A stretch of 64,000 nucleotides of DNA, taken from Salminus brasiliensis (taxonomy: Eukaryota > Chordata > Actinopteri > Characiformes > Bryconidae). The stretch covers positions 96,018,873-96,082,872 of the forward strand of contig NC_132878.1 in NCBI RefSeq assembly GCF_030463535.1, written 5' to 3'. The first letter of the stretch is position 1. Each line of letters starts with the position of its first letter. Below are positions 43,258 through 55,699 of the stretch, in pieces. The translations under genes and the position numbers were made by a program. Under the pieces are notes generated by a model. The model had not been told where the DNA came from and did not search any database. It saw only the letters and a program-made list of their open reading frames with translations.

Positions 43258-46200
43258 TTGTATATATATTTTTTACATACCTTTAAAGGATCTGTGTCAT
43301 GTTAATTATTAATATTATTATTTTACTTATGTAAAAAATATATACAATAAATAAAAATAATAATAATTCAGTTAACATGACACAGATCCTTTAAAGGTAT
43401 GTAAAATATATATATACACTAAGTAAAATAATAATAAAAAAAAAAAATCCAATTAACATGACACAGATATTTTAAGGATATGTAAAAAATACATATACAA
43501 TATCCTTAAAGGATCTGTGTCATGTTAATTGGATTTATTATTGTTATTATTTATTATTATTATTATTATTAGTTTACTTATTGTATGTATATATTTTATA
43601 TACCTTTAAAGGATCTGTGTCATGTTAATTGGATTATTATTTTTATTTATTTATTTTTACTTCTTTATATATATATATATATATTTATTTATTTATTTTT
43701 AAATTTGTATATTTATATATTTAATTTTATTATTATTATTTTTTTTAAATAAACAAGTTTGATGTAACGCTGCTGAAGTTTCAAACCATGCAATGGTTAA
43801 AAAAAAGGCCCTGCCCTGGTAATTTCTAGTGAAGAGCACAGCTTACTTCGTGATCTGTGCCTTGCTCAGTCTGTTTTGACCACTGATGTCATATATCTAA
43901 TATCCTATAAAAGTGTGAGACCTGACAATCCCTGTTGGTTTTACTGCTGTAAATCACCTTGAGTTCATTCCTGCAGCACTGCGAGACGGGCTGAGGTGAG
44001 GACCCATGTCCTGGCTCTGCTGGACCGACACAGCCTGATCATGGGGTCTTACAAGTGGACTGAGTTCGATGACGACTTTCTGACTAAAAACGTTGAGTCG
44101 GTTGCCGTGGTGGACGCTGATGGACCTGCAGTAAGTGCAGACACTTATTTTGGGCAGACCTTGTTAGAGCAGTTTATTAGGGACACTGATATTCACCATG
44201 GAGATTGTCTCCGCCTTTAACCCATTGCTCATCGGGCCCAACAGTGGCTGGGTATCGCAACCCAACATCGTCAACAGCCCGGTGCTCTAACCCGCTGAGC
44301 CACCACTGCCCACTGCCCTGTACAATTATCTAATCAGCCAGTCGTGTGGCAGAAGCGCAGTGCATAAACTCAGACAGAAACAGACCTGCAGCATCAGAAT
44401 GGAGAACAAATGTGATCTCAGTGCTTGTACTGGTTTGAGTATCTCTAGAACCCAAACAGCCCAGCAGTCTTTAGAATTCCTCAGACTGGTAGAATACAAA
44501 AACTACATCCAGTGAGCAGCAGCTCCTCAGTTCTGCAGACGGAAACACCTTGTAGATGAGCGAGGTCTGCAGAGAACGGCTGCTCAGACTGGCTGGAGCT
44601 GACAGAAAGGCTACAGTAGCTCAGATCTCCACTCTGTACAACTGTGGAGAGCAGAGAAGCATCCCAGAGTGAACAGCACCACCACCAACAACCCTGAGGA
44701 GGATACAGAGCTACAACAGCAGAAGAACCACGTCAGGTTTTGCTTCTATCAGCCAAGAACAGAAAGCTTTATTTATCAATTTATTTCGGTGGCTCAGCGA
44801 TGGGCATAATTTACATACGTTTTTTTTTTTTTAGTTGTGGATGTCTTGTGATTGGACTGTCTTGTCGTTTTTCTCTCAACAGCCGCTTGATCTGAAGACG
44901 AGCAATCTGTGCGTTCACATCTTCTCTCTGAACGACGATGGACCCAGCACACTCAACCTGGAGGAAGACGAGGAGCTCTCAGCAGCCAATCACTGGCTCC
45001 TACCAGCAGGTTAGTCTTTACCGTCTTTCCTCACTGCATTCTCCAATCACATTAGTCATTTCCGACTCCCACCGGTAGTTCGAACGCCCCCCAAAATCTC
45101 ACATTGGCACGACTAGCATGTTGCATGAAACCAGCTGTTGCTATTGTAACTTTATTGGACAGTTGAACACACTTTGAGGAGAGCATTAACTACCAGCCCG
45201 GACGCATCCAACATACGCTATATGGACAAAAGTATTGGGACACCTGCTTATTCATTGTTTCTTCTGAAATCAAGGAGATTTAAAAGGTGCTGATCTTGAT
45301 TTCGTTGGAGTAAGTAGTGTCTCTACCGTCTTTTATGGAGGAGCATTGCTGTGAGGATTTGATTGCATTCAGCAACAAGAGCGTTAGTGAGGTCAGGGTG
45401 TTGGATGATGATGATGATGATGATCACCACCCCATCTCATCATTCCCAATTCAACCCAAAAGTACTGGATGGAGCTCCACCACCATCCATCATTCCAGAG
45501 AACACAGTTCTTCCACTGCTCCACAGCTCCTCAATGCTGGGGGGCTTTATACCCCTCTAGCCCACTCCTGGCATTAGGCAGCATGGTGCCGATAGCTTCA
45601 TGATGTTTACCTGGTCCTGCAGAGAGTCCTATTCTATTGCTAGTCCTTCTCTACAGGGACTAGACAAGCTGTGTGTGTATATGTGTGCATTTGCACATCT
45701 GTGTCAGCAATGGGTGCAACTTAAAGTTGCTGAATGCATTCATTAGAAGGGGTGTCCACAAATATTTGGACATCTAGTTTACAAGCGTACTGTCAAGTAA
45801 AACTGCTTTACTAACTCCCTGTTTTCTCCTCTACAGCTGAGCTTCATGGCATTTGGGAAAGCTTGATTTATGAGGATGGAATCAAAACACAAGTAAGAAA
45901 TATTTAACCGTTCCACAGTACATTTCACAAATTATTATATTACATATTCACTGTAATAATACATATTTTCCTCCTGTAGCTCCTGGATTATGTCTCGACG
46001 GCGATTTTCTTTTCTGACAAAAACGTTGACAGCAATCTGGTTACCTGGAATCGAGTTGTGTTGCTTTACGGTAAGGCCATGCTATTGTTTGAACATCCAG
46101 AAAATGTCTCTATCTTTCTATTAGTCAAATTCTGTTTACATGTCTGTGATGCTACTCTCACTAGAAGTAAATAAATGAGGACAGGCAGGAGCAGAAGCCC

Positions 46201-48038
46201 ATCAGAGTATAATAGGAGGGGTGGAGCTTATGCAATGAACCCACCCACACTCAAACGTAGCTCTTTTGTCTGAGGAGGCTATAAACTGTAGGGGTTGAAA
46301 TTTAAGGGGTTATTTTGTTAGAGGGAGGCACAACAGAGATATACCCTGAAAGTACTGTGGAGAACCCACCTGTGTAGAACAGAACCAGAACCAGAGTCAA
46401 AAGTCATTGAAATGGTATTTGGATAGTGGTGGTCCTGTCGTGGTCCATATCCATTGTTGAATGGGTTAGATGGGTCAAAATGTGCCTATATGACAAGTGT
46501 TTCTGATAAAATGGCCAATGACCGTTTTGGCCATATTGTTCACCACTTGTGTATGATACACTCCACATGCACAATTTGTCCAAATGTTTGTGGACACCCT
46601 TTCTAATGAATCTACTGAGCTGCCCTCTGCCTTGATCTCCAGTGGTTCTGTAGCATGGCTGACCCTCCACCCTGACCCCTGGCTTTCTAAGAATGTCATT
46701 CTTCTGTACAAGAACAAAAAACAATAAAGTAGATGATGATTTATTATTATGATTATTGTTAATTTATTATTTTTTTTGTTGATTATGTTGGTTTTTATCC
46801 TGTAGGTCCTCCAGGCACTGGAAAGACGTCCTTATGCAAAGCACTTGCCCAAAAACTTTCCATCCGGATGTCCGGAAGGTGAGCAGGTTTATATGAGCAC
46901 TAATCCGTCTCAAATTCTGCTCTACTTACATGTGTTGTGTCTTGGTTTGGCAGATACACGTACGGACAGTTTGTGGAAATCAACAGCCACAGTCTGTTTT
47001 CTAAGTGGTTCTCAGAGGTACGGCTGACACTGACTTCCTCCTGACCCACCATAACGCAGGATAACCAGGTCGATTCTGAGACTGATTTGCCACACCTGAT
47101 CATTGCGGAGATGGTCCTGATTTCAGGCTGCTCTTAAATCGTTGTCCTCCCAGGTTAATCCAGGTTAATCCATTTTTACCCCTCTGATCTACTCGCAGAC
47201 AAGCTGTGACCACCCTGAATTCAGCATTCAGCATCCCTGTCCTGTAGTTGGGGGGAAGCTGATGCTCTCCGATGATCTGAAATGTTGACGCCATATAATA
47301 AATGTTTATCTGAATTGATGTGAAGCAAATAAAATATACACTCTATGTCCACATGTTTGTGGACACCCCTTCTAAGGAATGCATGCAGCTATTGACGCAG
47401 ATGTGCAAATGTGCACACACAGCTTGTCTAGTCCTCGTAGAGAAGTACTGACAGTCTTAATAGCTGCAGTCCTGGTTATACATCCGATTGGCTTGTGCGA
47501 AAGATGAGATGAGATGGGGTGGGGTGATGATCATCATCTAACATCCTGACCTCACTAACGCTCTTGTCGCTGAATGCAATCAAATCCTCATAGCAATGCT
47601 CCTCCATAATCTATTAGAAAGCCACCTTCTTCTCTGGATAGTAGACAGTTACTCCAGGATAACCTTTTTTTTTTTTTTTTTATACCCTTGATTTCAGAAG
47701 AAACAATGAATGAGCAGGTGTCCCAATACTTTTGTCCGTGTAGTGTATTTTCCAGAACTGCTTATATTTCTTGCAGAAGTTTGACTGAACCGTCCTGACT
47801 GTGTTTTACAGAGCGGTAAACTTGTCACGAAGATGTTCCAGAAGATTCAGGAACTGATCGACGACAAAGAGGCTCTTGTCTTCGTCCTAATTGATGAGGT
47901 AAGCTTTGGCCCACGGTGCGTGTCTCAGTGTCTCAGTGCTGTGGAACAGTAGAGGTTATTGATTTACACAGGCTACTCCAGTTCACCGCGTTGCTAAACA
48001 CTTGGCAGCTAAGCTGTACGTGTTTGCACCTGTGAAGT

Positions 48039-48103
<65 letters not shown>

Positions 48104-51100
48104 AAACCCTCCTCTGGAATGCATTTTTGGAAGCACTGATTTAATTTTTGAGGTTTACTGACGCCGTCCAACATGAAAGGGTCTCTGCTTGTGTCTGAGC
48201 ACATTCTCTGGCTCCTTTTTAAATGCATAAAGGCTCTTAAACATCTTGGAAACCACTTCACAGATACACTGTGTGTCCAAAAGTATCCAGATAGCCCTTG
48301 TAGTTAGTAAGTGCAGCTAACGTACGGAGCCAGACCAGCTTCAGTAGAACGGGACACTCCGGAGCATTCCCACCTGGTCCTGCTGCCCAATGCTGAGCGC
48401 AGGCTAGAGGGGTGTAAAGCCCCCCAGCGTTGGTCCCTGAAGTTCTTTAAAGCGATGGAGCTCCATCCAATATCTTTGGGATGAGTCGGAGTGGAAGAAC
48501 TAATTATCCAACATCAGCACCTGATCAAAAAAAAATTGTGTTGTTGTGGGCAGGTGGAGAGTCTGACGGCAGCGAGAAGCGCCTCTCAGGCTGGAACAGA
48601 GCCTTCAGATGCCGTTAGAGTGGTCAACTCAGTCCTTACCCAGCTGGACCAGATCAAACGGTCAGAGAGAGCATGTGCTTGATGCTTATAGATCACATCT
48701 ACTTCCCATATAGGAGCACTGTGTAGTTCTATAGTTCCATACTGCACCCATCTGTAGTCACTCTGTTCTTTAATGCTCAGGACCCCACAGGACTGACCAC
48801 CACAGACTGTAGTATTCGGGTGGTGGGTTAGCATTCTCAGCACTGCAGTGACACTGACTGACCTGGTGGTGGTGGTGGTGGTGGTAAGTGTGTTAGCAGT
48901 GTATGTGTTGTGCTGGTGGTGGTACGAGTGGATCAGACACAGCAGTGCTGCTGTCCACTCACTGTCCACTCTCTATTGGACACTCCTGCCTAGCTGGTCC
49001 AGCTTTTAGATGAAGGTGAAGTCGGAGACTGAAGCTCTCTGACCTGCTGCAGCACAGTTAGTGTTGGTCCTCCTCTAGTCCTTCATCGCTGCCCACAGAA
49101 TGTTTCTGGTTGGTGGACTGTTCTCAGTGTGTTTAAGCACTCCAGCAGCACTGCTGCGTCCGATCCACTCGTACCACCAGCCCAACACACCACTACTAAC
49201 ACACACACTCGCCAGTGTCCGTGTCCCTGCAGTGCTGAGAATGACCCACCACCCCAATACTAGCAACACTTGCTTCTCTGTGGGGGTCTCCTCATGTTGT
49301 AAGTATGTGTATAATAATATGAAGTATTAATGGCTGGTATGAGAAGTTTGTGTGTGTGCATGAAGATTACAGGTCTGATTTTTATTTATTTATTTATTTA
49401 TTTATGTAAATACAGGTATCCGAACGTTGTGATACTCACTACCTCCAATGTAACGGAGAAGATAGACTTGGCCTTTGTGGACAGAGCAGACATAAAGCAG
49501 TATATCGGCCCCCCAAGTGCTAGCGCCATCTTCAACATCTACCTATCCTGTCTGGAGGAGCTCATGAAGGTTTGTGTTCTACCTGCCCAAAACACAGCCC
49601 AGACCTCAAGATCAAGTTCAAGTTCAGGCATGATGGCTCCTTCTGGAGTTCACTAAATACATCAAATAAGATCTCCACTTCTGCGCTGCAGCAGGTTTAG
49701 ATGGTTACGATTAGAGATGCACCGATACCACGATACCACTTTTTCCTTTCCGATATCACATTTTAAAGTGTCTGCCGATACAGAGTACCGATATCGATAC
49801 CAACTTTGACTTAAATACTCAATACTCAAAAAATCGCCACAATGCAGTAAGCAAGCTCGACCCAACAGCTTTTTATTATTTGGTGTTTAAAATTCACATT
49901 TCATTACAAGTAATCGTCTCGTGGTATTCAAACCAAAATTTTCTATTTATTTATTCATTTTTAAGGAAAAAAAAAAAAAGGATGGCATCAGTAAGCTTTA
50001 TGGTATCGGTGTTCTCTATTGCAGATACTGATACTATGGAAAAGTGCCAGTATCGGTGCAATACTAGTTATAACGAATGGTCAGAGGTTGGCTAGAGGTC
50101 TCAGATTAGGTTCTTTCAACCTTTTAGGTGTGCAGGTCAGCAGATCAGAAAATCTGTATTTCACCATTAAACTTCCCTATTTTCCTTCTTCTTGGACGTC
50201 CAGCGGCAGATCATCTACCCGAGGCAGCAGCTGTTGAACCTGGACGAGCTGAACACCATGAACTACATCGAGAGCAAAGTGACGCAGCTCAGCCTGCACC
50301 TGCACAGTATCGCAAAGTGAGTAGCCACCCTGAGCTCGGCCCGGGTCACGTTGTAGCTGACCTGTCTTTCTTGAAAATGTCTTGGCATGAACAGAACGCC
50401 TCCAACCTGGTGACTTTTTACAGGAGGAGGAAAAACCCTTCTTAACTTTTAATGAAAGTCGGTGTAAAATAAAGTTAATCCACGTCAATTTGGAGCGTTT
50501 CTATTGGTCTGTTCATCAGGAAATTGGGATACAAAGTAAAGAACCACTGCCAGATTCACGTTCTGGAGAAAAGTGAAAATGACTCCCAAAATGGAGATAC
50601 AAGGTCTTTGCAAGACTGCTATGATGTGTGATTTTGGGTGTAGTTGCTCTTTAAAAGACGTAAAGTTAAAGATTTTAATCAAGATTAGCGGATTATTTTA
50701 ATTTTGTACGAATTTAAGATAAAAAGGTAGGAAAGCCGCACCATTCAAAAGTTTGGACACCCCAGGAGGTTTGAGCTCTCGGCTAACTTTTACCAAGATC
50801 TCAAAGCTTCATGGGTTTGTAGTTATTATCCAGTTTCAAAGCAGAAACACCCAGACTCCTCAAACCTCGTCCCAACAATCAGCAGCCATGGGCTCCTCCT
50901 ACCGAGCACTCTGACCGTTACCATCACTGCTGCCCACAGAGCTGGAGAAGACTAGAGGAAGGCAGCAGGGTTTTCTTAGGTAGCCGTTTCCTTAGCTCCT
51001 GATTAAATTAAGAAATGGCAGTTAACAGGAACGGTGGAGGACAAGCTGACGTCTGGAAGACCAGGAGAACTTTCAGAGAGAGCTGCTGGTGGGATCGTCT

Positions 51101-52777
51101 GATAGGCAGACCCTCAGAAGGACTGAGCAGACTCCGGAGGGGTGGAGCACTGTTCTACTGTGCAGCGACACCTGCACTAATCTGACCTTCATGGGAGAGT
51201 CATCAGAAGCCTCAATCATTGTGAATATTAGGGTTGAGATGAGTGATCATTAGTGTCTTCCTCTCTCCGCAGGAAGAGCGTGGGCCTCAGTGGACGGACG
51301 TTGAGGAAAATCCCCTTTTTGGCTCATGCACTTTATGCAAAGGTATTTAACCTCAGACTCTCAGACTGATTTAACATCAGATCTCAGCCTCTGAACATGC
51401 TTTAATAACCCAAACACACTTTAATCATTTGTAGTATCTCTGTATATACAGACCTGTGCGAAAGTTTGTGCTCCCCTGGAGCACATATTGCACATACTGT
51501 TAATGTTCTAAGTTTAAATAAATAAACAAACCCCTATAAACATCAGCATTTCCTGCACATGTAATTTAGCATACATTAAAAAAAAGTACGTTATTAATAT
51601 GCTATTACTTTTGCACACTATATTTATTTATGTATTTATTGATTAATTGATTTATAGATTTATTGGAACATTTTAAATCAAGACAATAAACAATAGCTCT
51701 TTATTAAAACGTGCAGAAGTGTCTCTGCAGGGACTGTAGACGTGTGTGTAGTCATGTGACAGGGTGCCCAAACCTGTGCATAAGACATGTGTACATGTGC
51801 ACATAAATGCAAAAGTTTGGACACCCTGAGTCAAATTGCCATGATTATTTATTTATTTGCTTTGTGGGAATTTAATTAAATACGCTGGGGAAAATGATGT
51901 GTAAAAAGAATTATGGCTTTATAGCTATGATTATTTTTAGAGTAATAAATAAATGATAATTACGTGTGTGTGTGTGTGGGTGTGTGTGTGTGTAATAAAT
52001 ACATGTGTAAAATTACAAAATAAATAAAGAAGGGCCCCAGGTGGTCCAGCGGTCTGTCACTATGATCAGACGGTCGCTGGTTCGAATCCCGGTCATGCTG
52101 CTAGCCATCGGCAGCCGGGACCCAGAGAGAGAGCGTAATTAGCCTCGCTCTCTCCAGGGTGAGTAGATGGCGCTCTCTCCTTCCACACACATCGCTTGCA
52201 GCTGCAGGCTGGTGCGTTGAAGCCGGGTATGTGCCGCTTCTCCCCAGGTGCGTTGGTCCACCCTCACCGATGTCGGGGGCATGGCGTACAATTGGGGGTG
52301 GGGGAATTGCGATTACATTCGGGTTGGGTAAGTTTCGGCCCAAATTGGGGAGAAAATGGGTGAAAATTGGATAAAATTTAAATAATAAAAATAAACAACA
52401 TTTTTTTTTTGGTCTAAAATGTGCAGAAAATGTTAAAAATGATTTACTTATTTAATCAGAAAATCAACAAAGTGTCATTTAACTTTTGTATAAGACTGTG
52501 TCATGATATTGGTATATCTAGAACCCCGAAAAAAACTCCAGAACCTTTTTTTTTTTTCCCTTGAGTTGTTTGTTTTTACAAACATTGAATAAAAAACATG
52601 TATTTAATGAATTAATTAAATTGATATTTTAATAGCATTAAAGCGACACCCTTGCATGTCTGTATATCTCTCCGTTCACAGACGTCCGTGTTGACTGTGG
52701 AGAGTTTTCTGGACGCCATGGACAAAGCTGTGGCTCAGCAGCTGAAGGAACGGGAGAATCTGGCCAAGTGTTCATGA
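42993..52777 (+). CDS. trip13: TRIP13/Pch2 AAA+ ATPase, 13 coding exons
   Basis: Hexameric AAA+ remodeler that, with p31comet, opens HORMA proteins such as MAD2 and HORMADs, silencing the spindle checkpoint and acting in meiotic recombination. Coding exons: 42993-43102, 43977-44130, 44883-45009, 45837-45892, 45980-46070, 46806-46878, 46954-47017, 47812-47898, 48554-48660, 49416-49569, 50204-50316, 51273-51342, 52682-52777. All phases join to 433 aa; human is 432. The N-terminal substrate-recognition domain is residues 1 to about 100. Walker A GPPGTGKT is at 180-187, Walker B LVFVLIDE ends at Glu254, sensor 1 is near ILTTSN (296-301), and sensor 2 Arg387 is in GLSGRTLRK. The protein ends LAKCS. 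All introns are GT-AG. No key residue is missing. Confidence 0.98.
43109..43190. repeat. (TA)n downstream of trip13 exon 2
   Basis: TA run beginning 7 bp past the GT of the exon 2 donor. Confidence 0.95.
43190..43650. repeat. Alternating direct/inverted ~35-bp repeats, trip13 intron 2
   Basis: TTTAAAGGATCTGTGTCATG occurs in direct orientation near 43285, 43505 and 43605. Its complement (CATGACACAGATCCTTTAAA) is near 43376, with a degraded copy near 43455. AT-rich microsatellite sequence fills the gaps. Confidence 0.85.
44222..44315 (-). mobile_element. SINE head fragment, trip13 intron 3
   Basis: The reverse strand reads AGTGGTGGCTCAGCGGGTTA, then GAGCACCGGGCTGTTGACGA. The A-box-like TGGCTCAGCGG resembles a tRNA-derived SINE head. 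It is truncated. Confidence 0.6.
44335..44770 (+). pseudogene. Tc1-like transposase relic, trip13 intron 3
   Basis: Recognisable segments include CCAGTGAGCAGCAGCTCCTC, GGCTGGAGCTGACAGAAAGG and ATCAGCCAAGAACAGAAAGC. The last encodes the SAKNRK-type segment of Tc1-like transposases. Heavily decayed, no open frame. Confidence 0.65.
45215..45780 (+). mobile_element. Best-preserved copy of the dispersed short DNA element, trip13 intron 4
   Basis: About 565 bp. The left end is GCTATATGGACAAAAGTATT and GGGACACC. The right end is GGGGTGTCCACAAATATTTG and GACATCTAG, whose complement resembles the left end over about 28 bp. The interior has no transposase, so it must have been mobilised in trans. At least eight partial or full relatives lie in this window. 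Confidence 0.8.
47335..47750 (-). mobile_element. DNA-element copy with internal deletion, trip13 intron 8
   Basis: Right-end motif GTCCACATGTTTGTGGACAC at the start and AATACTTTTGTCCGTGTAGT at the end. The interior matches the 45.2-kb copy in reverse, lacking the middle portion. Confidence 0.75.
48030..48102. repeat. (GT)n microsatellite, trip13 intron 9
   Basis: About 31 uninterrupted GT units on the transcript strand. Confidence 0.97.
48265..48490 (-). mobile_element. DNA-element fragment, trip13 intron 9
   Basis: Diverged family sequence (GTGTCCAAAAGTATCCAGAT, GAGGGGTGTAAAGCCCCCCA, GATGGAGCTCCATCCAATAT). Confidence 0.6.
48815..49265. mobile_element. Palindromic MITE with ~135-bp arms, trip13 intron 10
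   Basis: The left arm (about 48818-48960: GGTGGTGGGTTAGCATTCTC, GCACTGCAGTGACACTGACT, GTACGAGTGGATCAGACACA) is the inverse of the right arm (about 49129-49262: CGTCCGATCCACTCGTACCA, GCAGTGCTGAGAATGACCCA). The loop is about 170 bp. No coding potential. Confidence 0.8.
49705..50080. mobile_element. MITE with GATGCACCGATAC ends, trip13 intron 11
   Basis: Begins AGAGATGCACCGATACCACG and ends near AGTATCGGTGCAATACTAGT, giving imperfect inverted ends. The interior is AT-rich. Confidence 0.65.
50740..51245 (+). pseudogene. Decayed Tc1-like element, trip13 intron 12
   Basis: Starts with CATTCAAAAGTTTGGACACC, a common Tc1-type terminus, and retains GACGTCTGGAAGACCAGGAG and CAGAGAGAGCTGCTGGTGGG, resembling the transposase linker region. 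Frames are broken. Confidence 0.55.
51450..51850. mobile_element. AT-rich non-autonomous element remnants, trip13 intron 13
   Basis: End-like motifs CAGACCTGTGCGAAAGTTTG, TGCCCAAACCTGTGCATAAG and GCAAAAGTTTGGACACCCTG, related to those at 30.2 and 54.8 kb. Confidence 0.5.
52025..52385 (+). mobile_element. tRNA-headed SINE, long copy, trip13 intron 13
   Basis: A-box-like TGGTCCAGCGG at 52042-52052 and a perfect-looking B box GGTTCGAATCC at 52079-52089, then the body CTCTCTCCAGGGTGAGTAGA and an A-rich 3' end. It is the most complete copy of this SINE family in the window. Confidence 0.85.
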
Positions 52778-53274
52778 GCAACAGCGAGGGCAGACCGTGG
52801 CACGGCATCAGTCCTTACCTCCTCACAGTGACCGCCGGCTGATCGGAGCTGTGTGCCGACGATCCGCTGACCGGGGTTCTGTGCTGAGCCGCCACGAGTC
52901 CGGTTCTCTTTCTGAGTTGACTCTTGTTTTTAACCAGGCGTTTGGGTTTGGACTTCAGGCACTTTATGAGCGGACGATGTTTTAAAAAGCTGTTTTGTCT
53001 CTGTCCGTCTGCTCGGTTTGTGTTAGCAGTAGTTCAGCTGTTAGCCTCATTAGCTTCTGTATGAAATGGGTGTAGCTGTTCTTCTACATCTGCTGAGCTG
53101 CTGAGCCACTGAGCCCAAAAGCTTCATACTGGTGACCTTAAAATAAGCCGCCGTCGCCGTGATGCTTTCGGAGATCTCAGCCCATTAAGAAACCTGTGAC
53201 ACTTAAACTCATTTTACTGTACTTAAACCAAAAGTGTTTGATTTTTATGTGTTTATTTAACAAATTTGATTAAA

Positions 53275-53280
53275 AATAAA
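53275..53280 (+). terminator. trip13: trip13 poly(A) signal AATAAA
   Basis: Canonical hexamer about 500 bp after the trip13 stop at 52775-52777. It implies a roughly 0.5-kb 3'UTR. Confidence 0.7.
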
Positions 53281-53514
53281 CTAAAACATCTTCTTTAGGA
53301 GGATTGATTTATTTATACATTCTTAAAAGTCACTAAAGAAGCCAAAGAACGCATTTATAGAGTGTTTAAGTGTGACTTCGGGTTTACCACCCTGTTTACC
53401 ACCCTGTTATTTTTACCTCCAAATGAAACGCACTGCTTTTCTGTTTTATAGAGCACTATTTAAAAAAAATTGCTCTGCTCTGATTGGCCAGTTTACAGCC
53501 CTGCGATGGCCCAC

Positions 53515-54215
53515 AGAAGCTTCTTACTGTAGCTTAGCGTAGCTTAGCATAGCTTCTAATGCTTTAACTAGAACTTTATGTAATTATTCCCAAGTCTAAA
53601 CTGGATCGTGTAGCTACCCTCTCTGCATCTTCACTAGCATAGCCTAGCCTAGCTTAGCATAGCTTCTAATGCTAGAACATGGACTTATTTTGGACATGGA
53701 ATTATTTTGAAGTCTAGACTGGATAGTGTAGCTACCCTCTCTGCATTTCCAATAGCATAGCCTAGCCTAGCCTAGCCTAGCTTAGCTAAACTGGATAGTG
53801 TAGCTACCCTCTCTGCATTTCCAGTAGCATAGCCTAGCCTAGCCTATCATAGCTTCTAATGCTTTAACTAGAACTTTCTGTAATTATTCCCAAGTCTAAA
53901 CTGGATAGTGTAGCTACCCTCTCTCATCTTCCTAGCATAGCCTAGCCTAGCCTAGCTTAGCTTAGCATAGCTTCTAATGCTTTAACCAGAACTTGTAATG
54001 TAACTGTAATTGTTCCCAAGTCTAAACTGGATAGTGTAGCTACCCTCTCTGCATTTCCAACAGCATAGCCTAGCCTAGCTTAGCTTAGCTTCTAATGCTA
54101 GAACATGGACTCTCTGTAATTATTTCAAAGTCTAGACTGGATAGTGTAGGTACCCTCCCTGCATCTTCACTAGCATAGCCTAGCCTAGCCTAACGTAGCA
54201 TAGGTCTTTCAGCGT
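53515..54215. repeat. TAGCCTAGCC-rich tandem repeat, ~110-180 bp units
   Basis: Five to six imperfect copies of CATAGCCTAGCCTAGCTTAG, TTCTAATGCTTTAACTAGAA and GGATAGTGTAGCTACCCTCT. They differ mainly in the number of CCTAG pentamers. Just downstream of trip13. Confidence 0.9.
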
Positions 54216-54819
54216 CTTCCCGGCTTCCAGTCCTCTTTGCGTGGTGTGGGTAGCTAGCTGAAGAGATTGTAGGAGGGTTTGGTAGGGTTAGCGTTTAGCC
54301 TCCCACCTGCTCGTTCATCAGCTCTCTTGCTCTGATCAGAGCTTTTGGTTAGCGTTAGCTTGTAGCCTTTCAGCCTCACTTTCCCGAAGTAGCTGCTCCA
54401 TTTAGCCTTGAAAGGCTTTCTCCTGAGGGCGAGGTTCATGTAAATGTTGGGGGTGTAGATATAACGAGTCGGGACTGTGATGTAACAGTTCTGGGGTTTT
54501 GGAATCGGCCCGTTTTCGGCTCGTCTCCTCCCTCTTTTGAATAATTCTCGCTAATGAACCATGACCAGATACACCGTCTAACACTCGAGAGCGATTTTAG
54601 AAACTCTTCATCCGAAAAAAAATAATATTTCTTAACAGGTTTTACAAATGAAAAGCCTTGAGCTTATTTTATAGTTTTTATAAATATTAAATATTTAATT
54701 CAATATTTTATAGCTTTATGGAAATGTGTCCTGGAATTTAGAGTTTAAAAATGTGTATGAGTGTAATGAGTAATTTAATTTAATATATATCTACTACTAA
54801 CACACACAGACACTAGATA

Positions 54820-55300
54820 AGTACAGGCCTATGCAAAAGCTTGGGCGCCCCGATCAAATATTATTTGTCTTCTTTTTTTTTTTTTTTTTTTTTATTAAAT
54901 TAATTTGCTTATTTACTCAGAAAATAAAAAACAAATGTCATTTAACTTGTGCATAAGACTATTGTTCATCGTGATATTAGTACTAATCTATATCTAGAAC
55001 CCTGAAACAAATTTAAATTAAAAAATGAAAAAATATTTTAATTAATTACATTTTTATTTTTTATAGAATTTAATTTTAATTTTAAAGTGTAAGTAAGTCA
55101 CATTCTACACATTTTAACACACAATTACTGCTTATTTACTGAATTGGCAAAATACTAAATGTGCAAAAATAAAGACATTTTAAATTTAATTGTTTTACAG
55201 ATGTTACAAATGTTCAGAAAATGAATCTAAAATGTTTCGAATTTTTTTACGTTTATGTTTCTTTGGATTCTTTGCATATTACTGTATACAGGTGACTTAC
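54820..55300. mobile_element. AT-rich non-autonomous element remnant
   Basis: Left motif AGGCCTATGCAAAAGCTTGG, right motif TTTGCATATTACTGTATACA. Related to fragments at 30.2 and 51.5 kb. The rest of 54.2-55.7 kb shows no gene. Confidence 0.5.
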
Positions 55301-55699
55301 TTTGAACAGCATTATCTAAATGATCTTTTTAGATTTAGCTGGAAGGTGATAGCAGGTGCTCTGTAATACCAACACAGTCTGCTATACTGGTTCGCAGCAG
55401 ATAGTGTTGCACTGTATCACCACTAGGTGGCACAAACTGTCACCAGTTCCAGGGTTGCTCTCCGGTGGGCTCTGATACAGATATAGGGATATGGCTCTAA
55501 GCTACTAAGGCCTTGACCAATCAGTCACCCAGAGCTGCAGTCTTCAAAGGGCCCATATCCTACGATAGTGTGGGCTTATGTATCAAAAACAGCCGTGATT
55601 CATTATTAATTAATTAAAAAAAATTAATATTATGATAAATTTGTTAACAATTATTTGATTAATTATTTTTTTTATTAAAATTGACCTCTCTAATTTGTC

